A stretch of 64,000 bases of DNA from JANQKX01 sp039028695 (GTDB taxonomy: Bacteria > Pseudomonadota > Alphaproteobacteria > Kiloniellales > Kiloniellaceae): NCBI GenBank assembly GCA_039028695.1, contig JBCCHN010000003.1:38234-102233 (forward strand), in the 5' to 3' direction. This document shows, one piece after another, positions 44,778 to 53,110 of this stretch; the first letter of the stretch is position 1, and each line of letters opens with the position of its first letter. Below the pieces are notes generated by a model. It had not been told where the DNA came from. It saw only the letters and a list, made by a program, of their open reading frames with translations, and did no database searches. The position numbers and the translations under genes were made by a program.

Positions 44778-46625
44778 TCAAACCGCCAGACGCTCCAGGG
44801 TTTCGTTGCTGGGGACGCCGTCCGTGGTCCAGCCGCGGACCTGGTAGTATTCGGGCAGCATCTTGTCCAACTGGTTGGTCAGACCCTTGGCGGGGCCTGT
44901 CTTTGCCGCATCCTTCAAGAGGCGTTTGGGCAGATTGTCGTCCTTGCCCGTAAAGCCGGCCGCCAGATTGAACTGACGTTCCATGTTCCAGATGCGCTCG
45001 CCCACTTCCAATAGGCGGTCGACCGTCCACTCGCCCTCGCAGGCCGCGTCGATCTGAGGCGCCACATCTTCCAGGGTCCAGGCAAAGGAGGTGAAAATGC
45101 AGATGCCCGCTGAGTCGAAGGCGGCGGTGGCGTCCTGGAAGGCCTTGACCAGACCCGCCTTGCCGTCGGCCACCAGGGGATCGGTCTTTTCCGGAATTCC
45201 CAGCACTTCCGATGCGACCGTATAGCCCCGCAGGTGACAGGCGCCCCGATTGGAAGTGGCATAGGCCAGACCCATGCCCTGAATGCCCCGAGAGTCATAG
45301 GCCGGGAATTCCTGACCCTTGACGCTCATGGAAAGCTCGGGATGACCATACTTTTCGCAGAAAAGCTTGGAGCCCATGCCGATTTCCGCGCCGAAGCCCT
45401 CGCCGCGGCCGCACAGCTCGGTCACCTGGACTAAGGCTTCGGCACTGCCGAACTTCAGGTCGATGCCGCCGGTCTGCTCGGTGGTGAGCACGCCGTCCTC
45501 AAAGAGTTCCATGGCCGCACCGACCGTGGCGCCCAGGGAGATCGGGTCAATGCCCTGCTCGTTACAGACAAAGTTGGCAAAGGTCAGGGCGTCAAGATCG
45601 TTGACCCCGGTGGCCGCGCCCAAAGCCCAGGCAGCCTCGTACTCCAAGCCGCCCGAGGCCTTTTGATACTGAGGCCGGTCCTTGACCGTGAAGTGGGTGC
45701 GCTCGATCTGCGAGACCCGCTGACAGGCGATGGTGCAGGCAAAGCAGGCCTGATTGCTGATCAGGTTGGACTTGCCGTCGCTTTCCCGCTTTTCGGCCAT
45801 GGCCTCGGCGGAGATGTCGCCGGCCCCTTCGAACTGAACGTCCCGGTGATTGCGGGTCGGCAAGGCACCGGTCTCGTTGATCACATTCATCAGGACCTGG
45901 GTGCCGAAAGCGGGCAGGCCCTCGCCGGTGACCGCATTACCGGCCAAAACCTCCTTGCCAGCACTGACGGCGGAGAGAAAAGCCTTAGTGTCCTTGACCT
46001 TGACGCCACGGGTGCCGCGAAGGGCCACGGCCTTCAGGTTCTTAGAGCCCATGACCGTGCCCACGCCCGAGCGCCCGGCGGCCCGGTCCATGTCGTTGAC
46101 CACGCAGGCAATCTTGACGCCTTTTTCACCGGAGACGCCGATGGAGGCCACGCGGATCAAGGGATCGCCGTGCTTTTTCTTGATGCCTTCTTCCGTATCC
46201 CAGACCGAGGTGCCCCAAAAACCGTCCGCGTCGATCAACCGGGCTGACTCGTTTTCCACCAGTAGGTAAACCGGCTTGGGCGAGCGGCCCTCGAAGATGA
46301 TCATGTCCCAACCGGCATTTTTCATTTCATTACCGAAAAAGCCGCCGGAATTGGAACAGGCGATGGCGCCGGTCAGCGCCCCTTTGGTGACCACCGAATA
46401 ACGCCCGGCCGTGGAGGCGCAGGTGCCGGTCAGTGGACCGGTGGTCATGATCAACTTGTTGTCGGGTGAGAGGGGATCCACCTTGGGATCGATTTCCTCC
46501 ATCAAGTATTTGGTGGCTAGGCCCCGTTGGCCCAGATATTTGTGGGCCCAGTCCATATTGAGGGCCTCGGCCTTGCAGGTGCCGTCGGTCAGATTGACGC
46601 GCAGGATTTGTCCTGTCCATGCCAT
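44778..46625 (-). CDS. aor: tungsten-type aldehyde:ferredoxin oxidoreductase, catalytic subunit
   Basis: A 615-residue protein aligning with AorB/AOR. It starts GQILRVNLTDGT and has FFGNEMKNAGWDMIIFEG in the pterin-binding domain. The 4Fe-4S ligands are C294, C297, C301 and C509 (CFACTIAC ... GICIF). The cofactor is a tungsto- or molybdo-bispterin; tungsten is inferred from the family. It oxidises aldehydes to carboxylic acids. It is preceded by a ferredoxin subunit gene, and a MoaD-like gene lies 2.4 kb upstream on the same strand; the FAD-type AorC subunit of related enzymes is not seen. A terminator follows. Confidence 0.93.
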   Translation of the reverse strand: MAWTGQILRVNLTDGTCKAEALNMDWAHKYLGQRGLATKYLMEEIDPKVDPLSPDNKLIMTTGPLTGTCASTAGRYSVVTKGALTGAIACSNSGGFFGNEMKNAGWDMIIFEGRSPKPVYLLVENESARLIDADGFWGTSVWDTEEGIKKKHGDPLIRVASIGVSGEKGVKIACVVNDMDRAAGRSGVGTVMGSKNLKAVALRGTRGVKVKDTKAFLSAVSAGKEVLAGNAVTGEGLPAFGTQVLMNVINETGALPTRNHRDVQFEGAGDISAEAMAEKRESDGKSNLISNQACFACTIACQRVSQIERTHFTVKDRPQYQKASGGLEYEAAWALGAATGVNDLDALTFANFVCNEQGIDPISLGATVGAAMELFEDGVLTTEQTGGIDLKFGSAEALVQVTELCGRGEGFGAEIGMGSKLFCEKYGHPELSMSVKGQEFPAYDSRGIQGMGLAYATSNRGACHLRGYTVASEVLGIPEKTDPLVADGKAGLVKAFQDATAAFDSAGICIFTSFAWTLEDVAPQIDAACEGEWTVDRLLEVGERIWNMERQFNLAAGFTGKDDNLPKRLLKDAAKTGPAKGLTNQLDKMLPEYYQVRGWTTDGVPSNETLERLAV

Positions 46626-46646
46626 GTTCTTGTCTCCCTCGTTTGC

Positions 46647-47126
46647 TTAAGACGAAGCTTGCGCGCCGCTATCCGTGCGGGATGCCCAGGCGCGCATCTT
46701 GTCCAGTCCGGTCCAATCCGCATCCACATAGGTGATGGCGTCGGTGGGGCAAGCTTTGGCGCATTCAGGATCGCCTTCGCAAAGGTCGCACTTGATGACC
46801 TTGCCGGTGGACTGGTTGTAGTTGATGGTCCCGAAGGGGCAGGCGATGGTACAGACCTTGCAGCCCACGCAGACATCTTCAGCAACAATCTTGGCGCCGG
46901 TGGCCATGTCCACGGAAATGGCGTCCACGGGACAGGCCTTCATGCACCAGGCCTCGGCGCACTGGGTGCAGGTATAAGGCACGACACGGCCTTCGTCGTG
47001 AAACTTAAACACCTTGATGCGGGACTTGGCCGGATTAAAACTGCCCTCGTTGTCCAAGGAACAGGCCATCTCGCACTGCAAGCAACCGGTACACTTTTCC
47101 GGATCAATCAACAGTGATTTCTGCAT
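46647..47126 (-). CDS. four-[4Fe-4S] ferredoxin subunit of the AOR
   Basis: A 159-residue iron-sulfur protein with four clusters: C12/15/18/22, C53/56/61/65, C86/89/92/96 and C113/116/122/126, followed by a C-terminal tail rich in D, A and S. It resembles the AorA-type small subunit (also DMSO-reductase-B-like ferredoxins). It passes electrons to or from the catalytic subunit 21 bases downstream. A good GGAGGAG site precedes the ATG. Confidence 0.93.
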   Translation of the reverse strand: MQKSLLIDPEKCTGCLQCEMACSLDNEGSFNPAKSRIKVFKFHDEGRVVPYTCTQCAEAWCMKACPVDAISVDMATGAKIVAEDVCVGCKVCTIACPFGTINYNQSTGKVIKCDLCEGDPECAKACPTDAITYVDADWTGLDKMRAWASRTDSGAQASS

Positions 47127-47310
47127 GGGTACTCATACTCCTCCAGGTTTTCCAAAGGAATCTGGGTCGCCGGGATTGACGACATCCAAGGCCCCTCTGG
47201 CCTCCCACGAAAGGTTGACTGCAGCTTTTGATGAATTTGGAGCCTGTTCCGCAATTTCCGCACGCGGATGGCCCGTACCTGCAATGCCCTCTCAGGATCT
47301 TTATAGATAA

Positions 47311-47339
47311 AGTCTAGTGCAGATTCTTGATAGTTTCAA
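47311..47339 (-). promoter_or_regulatory. predicted promoter of the AOR operon
   Basis: On the minus strand: TTGAAA, then 17 bases, then TAGACT. It would start transcription near 47304 and leave a leader of about 178 bases before the ferredoxin ATG at 47126. Judged by eye, with four of six consensus bases in the -10. Confidence 0.4.
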
Positions 47340-47420
47340 CGCAGCTTTGGGGATAAGTCGTTGATCCGGATAGGCGCCCGGTTTGTTTTGCGAGGAAAAC
47401 CATCGGACCGACACAGCGAG

Positions 47421-47762
47421 TTAACCGCCGCCCCGTTGATAGGCCCGGTCGAATAGGGTCAAAAAGTCCTGCTGTTCGGCCGAGGTTAGGCCCTGAAATG
47501 AAAGCTCCACCTGACTGCGCGGCAGCACCATGAGGGCCGTAATACGCCGGTCCGCAAGGGCCTGGATCGAGATAGCGACTCCGCGTGCCGCCCCGCCGAC
47601 GACAATTGTCGCCGCCTTGACCGTTTGGGCGGTTACCTCATAATCCCAACCGCGCACAGCTCTGGGCAGCAGGCGGATAAAATCCGGCGGCGTGATGCCC
47701 ATTTCCTTTGAGACCAGCACGCGATCGCCTTCGCCGGGCGACGGGGATTGGTTTGCGGTCAT
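47421..47762 (-). CDS. conserved small protein next to the AOR genes
   Basis: About 113 residues from the ATG at 47762 (ATG 47822 and TTG 47846 are alternatives; no site is clear). The core is GITPPDFIRLLPRAVRGWDYEV, then short strands, then LTSAEQQDFLTLFDRAYQRGGG. I recognise the ending RAYQRGGG from small proteins that accompany AOR and MoaD-like genes but cannot name them. It contains no cysteines. Its position next to the AOR suggests a role in cofactor insertion or the complex. Confidence 0.55.
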   Translation of the reverse strand: MTANQSPSPGEGDRVLVSKEMGITPPDFIRLLPRAVRGWDYEVTAQTVKAATIVVGGAARGVAISIQALADRRITALMVLPRSQVELSFQGLTSAEQQDFLTLFDRAYQRGGG

Positions 47763-48097
47763 AGCAGTTTGCCCAAAATTAACGGGAACCGTCCCGATTC
47801 TATCTGTCGACCGGGGCCACATCCCATGTTCCAGCGATGGCGTCAAGAATGGCGGCTTACCTCCTCGATCTCCCCCGCTTCACTTTTTCACGAGATTGCG
47901 CGTCACGATGCGGCGGGCGGTAGAGAATGGTGAGGTTCTTGATTAGAGGAAGCCCCTGGCACACATGAAAGACCGAACCCCCATAAAGGACCGGGCACAC
48001 ATCTTGTGAGCAGTTTGGGGGATGACTTATCGAGGCAGGCCCGCTTCTGGACAGTTAAAAATTAAAACTTACTATTTAAATCAAAGGATTGCACGGC

Positions 48098-49024
48098 ATG
48101 TCTGACAAAAGAGTTTGCTTTGACTTCGAAGTGGATTTTTCAAACGGTGGCGGCATTCAGGGCCAGGGCTTTCGGCTCGATATCACCGGCGATGATATCT
48201 CCGACCAGGATTTGGCCGCCCATATCATCAAAGACCTGCGGCTCTTGATGGTCGGCGAGCTTCGCATCCTCAACAAGGAAATCATTGAGGAGGCGCATAA
48301 GCGGTCCCATGAGAACGAAGGGGACGACGCCCTTGATCAGTCGAACGACGGGCAGACCCTAATTGATCTCAGTCACGTGATCACCGACGGCATGATCACC
48401 TACAAAGGGTTACCGGCGCCGCTGATTTGCGATCATCTTTCTTTTGCTGACTCTCACGCGGTCTATGACCAAGGGACCGAGTTCCAGATCGGCAGGATCG
48501 AGATGGTGTCCAACACGGGCACCTATTTGGATGCGCCCTATCACCGCTATCGCGACGGCGATGATCTGGAGACCCTGGCCTTGCACAAGCTATCCGATCT
48601 GCCCGGTTGCCTGGTGCGTTTGCGGGGGCACCAGGGGCGGGCCATTGATTGGCCCTCCTTCGCGGCGGCCGAGGTAGCCGGGCGGGCGGTACTCGTCGAG
48701 ACAGGTTGGAGTGATCACTGGGGCAGCGACGCTTATTTTGAAGGCCACCCCTTCCTGACCGCGGCGGCGGCCGAATACCTGCGGGACCAGGGCGCGGCGT
48801 TGGTGGGCATCGACTCCTTGAACATTGACGACACGTCGGGCGGCACCCGACCGGTGCATTCCATCTTGTTGGGGGCGGGCATTCCCATTGTGGAGCATTT
48901 GACCAATCTGGCCGCTCTGCCTGCCAGCGACTTCCGTTTCTGGGCCATACCGCCCAAAGTGCGCGGTATGGGAACTTTTCCGGTCCGGGCCCACGCCCGG
49001 GTTGCACCGGCCGCATCTACGTGA
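48098..49024 (+). CDS. cyclase-family protein (kynurenine formamidase-like) with an N-terminal extension
   Basis: 308 residues from the ATG at 48098 (AAAGGA upstream). Residues 1-90 form a separate small segment: KRVCFDFEVDFSNGGGI, GDDISDQDLAAHII, LLMVGELRILNKEII. The cyclase domain follows: DLSHVITDGM, then IEMVSNTGTYLDAPYHRY, where the usual H-x-GTH-x-D metal site is altered to SNTGTYLD, and GIDSLNIDD near the end. The normal enzyme hydrolyses N-formylkynurenine-like amides; the missing His ligands make that activity doubtful. It stands on the opposite strand to the AOR genes. Confidence 0.8.
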   Translation: MSDKRVCFDFEVDFSNGGGIQGQGFRLDITGDDISDQDLAAHIIKDLRLLMVGELRILNKEIIEEAHKRSHENEGDDALDQSNDGQTLIDLSHVITDGMITYKGLPAPLICDHLSFADSHAVYDQGTEFQIGRIEMVSNTGTYLDAPYHRYRDGDDLETLALHKLSDLPGCLVRLRGHQGRAIDWPSFAAAEVAGRAVLVETGWSDHWGSDAYFEGHPFLTAAAAEYLRDQGAALVGIDSLNIDDTSGGTRPVHSILLGAGIPIVEHLTNLAALPASDFRFWAIPPKVRGMGTFPVRAHARVAPAAST

Positions 49025-49077
49025 ACCTTTTGACTTCAGTTGGCCCGACTTAGTCGCGTCAATTCCGCTGCCCCGCC

Positions 49078-49332
49078 TTAGCCGCCTGCCACGGGCGGCC
49101 AAATGGCGACCGTATCCCCGTCATTCAAGGGCGCCGAGCTGCGTTGGCTGGGCGGAACAAAGGCCCCGTTCAAGAGGACCAGGTGGCATTTTTCCTGCGG
49201 GACTTTGAACTTTTCGATGGCCGAACCGATGGTCGCGCCCTCTGGCAGGCTGACTTGAATGGCGTTGTACTCCGCCCCAGCTGGCAGGAAATCCCCCAGT
49301 GACGCAAAGAGTTTCAAGGTGATATCGGCCAT
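49078..49332 (-). CDS. MoaD/ThiS-family sulfur carrier-like protein
   Basis: An 84-residue ubiquitin-fold protein: LKLFASLGDFLP, PEGATIGSAIEKFKVP, LLNGAFVPP, and the C-terminal Gly-Gly (PPVAGG) needed for thiocarboxylate formation. It is the type of MoaD-like protein seen in AOR clusters; it would donate sulfur to the pterin cofactor. It lies on the same strand as the AOR genes but is separated from them by the cyclase gene on the other strand. Confidence 0.88.
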   Translation of the reverse strand: MADITLKLFASLGDFLPAGAEYNAIQVSLPEGATIGSAIEKFKVPQEKCHLVLLNGAFVPPSQRSSAPLNDGDTVAIWPPVAGG

Positions 49333-49642
49333 AGATCACTTTCCCTACAGGGCATTTATTGTCAGGACCAAGGTTTTCGTCAGCCTAGCATGCCATGGCG
49401 ATGGCGGGAAAGTGTCTGGCCTGGCGGCGTTCCATTGTAATGGGATCGGGAGTGGGTTTGAATTCTGGAGTCTTCAGTTACTGGGAGGTCGGAGATCACA
49501 GAATAGCGGTGCGCCTTCTTTCCCTGCTGTTTGATCTTGTGAGGATATCTTTGTAAAGCCGCTTAAATTCGGACAGACTTGCGGTGCTGGAGGATTAACC
49601 GCCGAGAGCGGGCATCATTGCGGAAAGGCGCGGGAAAAGGCG
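49333..49642. other. 310-base gap between moaD-like and Lin0512 genes
   Basis: Divergent intergenic DNA. I see no gene, strong hairpin or clear promoter pair. It should hold the promoters of both transcripts. Confidence 0.5.
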
Positions 49643-50002
49643 ATGGCTTTAAAAAGTATGGTGATGGAATTCGGCATGGGCACGGATGTGCTGGGCCGTG
49701 ATTGGACCAAGGCGGCGGTGCGGGCGCTGCACAACACACTGCGGCAAAACTCCATTTCCTTTGCCGATGCCTTTGACCTGCCGCGCACGGCTATGCAGGT
49801 GAAAATCGTCATCGGTGCCGGTCAGCCCGAGCAGGTGGATCGGGCCGCGGTGGCCGCCGTATTGCCTTATGGCCAGGCCGAAGTTGAGGTGGTGCAAGGC
49901 GGCCTGGAAGTGCCCCGCGACGGAGGCAAGGACCCCATGCTGGTCGCCAATGCGGCCCTCACCGTCTTCCTCGACCTGCCGGAAGAGGGGACACCGCAAT
50001 GA
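49643..50002 (+). CDS. Lin0512-family protein, first copy
   Basis: A 119-residue, single-domain protein of the Lin0512 family (PF09585): MEFGMGTDVLGRDWTKAAVRALHNTL, the middle VKIVIGAGQPEQVD, VLPYGQAEVEVVQGGLEVP, and VANAALTVFL at the end. Biochemical function is unknown. Its stop overlaps the start of the second copy (ATGA), and the two paralogues probably form one assembly. Confidence 0.88.
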   Translation: MALKSMVMEFGMGTDVLGRDWTKAAVRALHNTLRQNSISFADAFDLPRTAMQVKIVIGAGQPEQVDRAAVAAVLPYGQAEVEVVQGGLEVPRDGGKDPMLVANAALTVFLDLPEEGTPQ

Positions 50003-50367
50003 GTGCCAACAATCCCAACCATTCCCATAAGGATCTAAAGCCCCTCATCATGGAGATGGGCCAGGGTATAGCTCTGCACAGCGGTGACTACACCAAGGCC
50101 GCAAAGCGGGCGGTGCTGGACGCGCTCCACCATTCTTCCCTAACCATCTTCCGCAGCCTGGGCCGGGATCCGAATGATATGGAAATTGAGCTCACCATTG
50201 CCGCCCAGGCGCCCGACCAGGTGGACCTGGCGGCGTTGGTCGAACTCTTCCCCTACGGCCATGTCACCCCCCGTGCCGTCCGCGGCGGCCTGGACGTCAC
50301 CGATGCGAGCACCGGCGACCCTTGCGTAATCGTCAACGCGGCGGTGGTGGTGAGGTTGCGGGTTTAG
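49999..50367 (+). CDS. Lin0512-family protein, second copy
   Basis: A 122-residue protein of the same family: MEMGQGIALHSGDYTKAAKRAVLDAL, MEIELTIAAQAPDQVD, LFPYGHVTPRAVRGGLDV and VIVNAAVVVRL. It diverges from copy 1, and the overlapping ATGA arrangement suggests an obligate pair. The first copy has a D-V-L-G-R-D segment and the second A-L-H-S-G-D at the same place. Confidence 0.88.
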   Translation: MSANNPNHSHKDLKPLIMEMGQGIALHSGDYTKAAKRAVLDALHHSSLTIFRSLGRDPNDMEIELTIAAQAPDQVDLAALVELFPYGHVTPRAVRGGLDVTDASTGDPCVIVNAAVVVRLRV

Positions 50368-50506
50368 GGATGTAATGCCCTAATCAGGACCCTATTCCCA
50401 AATTTCACCGAAGCCCTTAAACTTGTGACCTGTTGGTCGGTTGGTTAAACCTGAACTGACAGATGTTTCGGAGCTCGGCAAAGTGAGCGATCAAGGGGGC
50501 CGATAA

Positions 50507-51682
50507 GTGGCGGAGCGGCAGGATTTCGGTGGGCCCGAAGGCAAAAAAGGGGCCGTTCAGGTGGCCGGGCAGCCGGCCGTCGCTGCTGGCCGCCTGCCTT
50601 TTGGCTTTTGGGCTTACGTGGCCACCGCCATCTCGGTTTTCTTTTGCTATGCCCATACCTTGGTGGAGCTGATCGCGCCGGCTTTGGGGACCATGCCCTT
50701 TGCGGTCAATCCCCATCTTCAGGCGATTTTTATGTGGGGTTTTGCCCTTGCGGCGGTGATCGCCCTTTATCGGGATCGCAGCACCCACGGGCGGTCCGGG
50801 CCCTTGGTGCTAGGGGCGCTTGGCATTGTCGTAATTTTGGGCACTCTCTATGGTTATTATGATGTGCTGATCCTCATCTTGGGCTATCTGTTCCTGGTGG
50901 TGGCGGTGCTGCTCAATCCGGCGCAACGACTGCTCCAGCTCAACCGCTCGGTCAGCGATCAGGCCCATCAGCTTGCCGAGCTGAACGGCAGCTTGGAACA
51001 GCGGGTCCGTACCCAGGTGGATGAGATCGAGCGCCTGGCGCGCCTGAAGCGGTTTTTGTCCGCCGACGTGGTGGAGCTGATCACCGAGGAGGGCAATGAG
51101 GCCCTCTTGAACAGTCACCGCCGGGCCATCGCCTGCCTGTTTTGCGATGTGCGCAACTTCACTTCATTTTCTGAAGCCGTCGAGCCGGAGGAGGTGATGG
51201 ACGTATTGCGCTCGGTGCACGAGGAGATGGGCAAGCTGGTAGCCCGCCAGGGCGGCACCATCGGCTATCGCGCCGGCGACGGCTTGATGGTGATCTTCAA
51301 CGATCCCTTGCCCTGCGAAGCGCCCGTCGCCCGGGCGGTGGCGTTGGCCCAGGACATGACGGCGGTTTTCGCCGAGATCCAGTCCCATTGGCGTCGTCTG
51401 GGCCATGAGCTGGGCTTTGGCATTGGCATTGCTTATGGCTATGCCACCTTGGGGCTGATCGGCTCGGAAGGGCGTTATGACTATACGGCGATCGGGAATG
51501 TGGTAAACATCGCCGCGCGTTTGTGCGACCGGGCCGAGGACGGAGAGGCGCTCATGGACCGGCGCGCCGTGGTGGAACTGGAGCAAGGCATGCAAAGCGA
51601 GACTGGGACCGTTGAGTCGTTGGGTCCCGTGGAGCTCAAGGGCTTGGAAAGGCCCGTGGAGATCTTTCGCTACACAAGCTGA
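50507..51682 (+). CDS. membrane-bound class III adenylate/guanylate cyclase
   Basis: A 391-residue protein starting at GTG 50507. About four hydrophobic helices (residues 33-145) are followed by a coiled-coil linker (SVSDQAHQLAELNGSLEQRV). The cyclase domain has the first metal Asp in CLFCDVRNFTSFSE, the second in YRAGDGLMVIFND, and the C-terminal YDYTAIGNVVNIAARL. It makes cAMP (or cGMP) from the cytoplasmic face. Cyclases of this class can respond to bicarbonate; the next gene is a carbonic anhydrase. Confidence 0.9.
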   Translation: MAERQDFGGPEGKKGAVQVAGQPAVAAGRLPFGFWAYVATAISVFFCYAHTLVELIAPALGTMPFAVNPHLQAIFMWGFALAAVIALYRDRSTHGRSGPLVLGALGIVVILGTLYGYYDVLILILGYLFLVVAVLLNPAQRLLQLNRSVSDQAHQLAELNGSLEQRVRTQVDEIERLARLKRFLSADVVELITEEGNEALLNSHRRAIACLFCDVRNFTSFSEAVEPEEVMDVLRSVHEEMGKLVARQGGTIGYRAGDGLMVIFNDPLPCEAPVARAVALAQDMTAVFAEIQSHWRRLGHELGFGIGIAYGYATLGLIGSEGRYDYTAIGNVVNIAARLCDRAEDGEALMDRRAVVELEQGMQSETGTVESLGPVELKGLERPVEIFRYTS

Positions 51683-51739
51683 TCCTTCTTGCCTTGGCAA
51701 CACGCCTTCCCGAAAATGACATTTTTTGTAAGGAGAAAG

Positions 51740-52498
51740 GTGAGGACCTTGAACCGCAATTTATCAATCACACGCCGTCGGTTGTTACAAGGGACACCTT
51801 CCTTGATAACCGGCATTGCTTTGTCTGCTGGCGCTGTTCCAGCCTGGGCGCGCTTGGATCCGGTGCCCTATCCCCTTTATCGGACCCAGAATCAGCAAAG
51901 TCAGGAACACCTTACGCCGGCCCAGGCCTTGCAAAAACTGAAAGAGGGCAATCAGCGCTTTCGGGAAAACCGCATGCTGCAACGCAATCTGCCCCGCCAG
52001 GTGGAGGACACGGCCAAGGGCCAGTATCCCTTCGCCGCCATGGTGGCCTGCATTGACTCCCGCACCTCGACCGAGGTCATTTTCGATCAAGGCTTGGGGG
52101 ATGTGTTCGCCGCGCGGGTGGCCGGGAACTTCGTCAACGACGATATTCTGGGGTCGCTGGAATTTGCCTGCGCCATTGCCGGGGCAGTCTTGATCGTGGT
52201 CTTGGGCCACACGGCCTGTGGGGCCATCCGCGGCGCCTGCGACGATGTGGTCTTCGGCAATCTGACCCACACCCTGGCCAATCTGAAACCGGCGGTGGCC
52301 GCGGTGGAGGGTTTCGAGGACGACCGCAGCTCGGCCAATCCGGCCTTTGTCCAAGCGGTGGCGGACAAGAACGTACTCCTTACCATGGCGCGCATTCGCC
52401 AGCGCAGCCCCGTCCTGCGCGATCTGATCGATGCTGGCGAGGTGGGGCTGGTCGGTGCGATGTATGACGTTTCCACCGGTGAGGCCGTCTTCCAATGA
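51740..52498 (+). CDS. Tat-exported beta-carbonic anhydrase
   Basis: The start is uncertain: GTG at 51740 and TTG at 51749 both have AGGAG/AGGTGAGG upstream; the ATG at 51716 and the frame to 51689 are alternatives. The N-terminus carries a twin-arginine signal (SITRRRLLQG) followed by a hydrophobic stretch to PAWA. The beta-class zinc site is intact: Cys and Asp in ACIDSR, then His and Cys in GHTACGAI. It interconverts CO2 and bicarbonate in the periplasm. It lies about 57 bases after the cyclase gene in the same orientation. Confidence 0.9.
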   Translation: MRTLNRNLSITRRRLLQGTPSLITGIALSAGAVPAWARLDPVPYPLYRTQNQQSQEHLTPAQALQKLKEGNQRFRENRMLQRNLPRQVEDTAKGQYPFAAMVACIDSRTSTEVIFDQGLGDVFAARVAGNFVNDDILGSLEFACAIAGAVLIVVLGHTACGAIRGACDDVVFGNLTHTLANLKPAVAAVEGFEDDRSSANPAFVQAVADKNVLLTMARIRQRSPVLRDLIDAGEVGLVGAMYDVSTGEAVFQ

Positions 52499-52517
52499 GG
52501 GCGTCCAGCCCCGGCCC

Positions 52518-52939
52518 ATGAGCCAATTTCTAAAACGGATCAGCAATGTGGCCCTGGTGCGAGGCGATAAGGTGCTGGTCTTGCGCCGCGCGTGGGATCG
52601 ACCAAGCTACCCGGTACCTGGGCCTTGCCCGGCGGCCATCTGGAGACCGGTGAGACGCCTGAAGGTGCAGCCCGGAGGGAACTGCAGGAGGAACTGGGCG
52701 TAGACCCGCGGGCTTTGCGCGGCCTGCATGATATCCGCAATGAGACGGCCGGCGGCCCCGTCCTATTCCATATCTTCGCCAGCGATGATTGGACCGGCGG
52801 CGAGCCCCGCATCCTCCAGCACCATGAGCATAGCGAGATGGCTTGGCTGGCTCTGCCGTCGGCCCAAGCCTTGGCCCCCCTGGCGCTGGACGGCTATCGG
52901 GAGAGTTTTCGTCTGGCGTTAGAAGGGCGACGTTGGTAA
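52518..52939 (+). pseudogene. frameshifted Nudix hydrolase
   Basis: The ATG at 52518 opens with SQFLKRISNVALVRGDKVLVLRR. Near 52586-52592 the frame must shift to reach GSTKLPGTWALPGGHLETGETPEGAARRELQEELG, a perfect Nudix box. The two pieces together match a normal enzyme of about 140 residues, so one base has been lost or gained (or misread). The downstream frame runs to 52939 with HSEMAWL and REGRRW-like ends. Confidence 0.75.
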
Positions 52940-52945
52940 TAAAAA

Positions 52946-53110
52946 TGACTCTGAGACCGCCTGAGACTTTTACAAAGACGCCCTTTTCTTGCGGAAGCCG
53001 TGCCTTGCCGGTGCGGGGGCGGTCTTCCGAAACGATGCCACCGATTCGCTGGTGGTGCGCTACTTGTGTTGGCGGCTCTACGATAGCCAGGCCACGGCCA
53101 TGTCGAATCC
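52946..53110 (+). pseudogene. N-terminal fragment of a GNAT acetyltransferase
   Basis: Translated in two frames, this region gives RPPETFTK and then GAGAVFRNDATDSLVVRYLCWRLYDSQA. That copies the start of the intact GNAT at 56103-56651 (PPETFTT ... GAVFRNYATDPQVVRYLCWRLHESEA). The shared DNA is clearly homologous, but the frame is broken after about 15 codons and the gene stops after about 50 codons. No C-terminal acetyl-CoA segment is present. It is a truncated paralogue. Confidence 0.8.
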
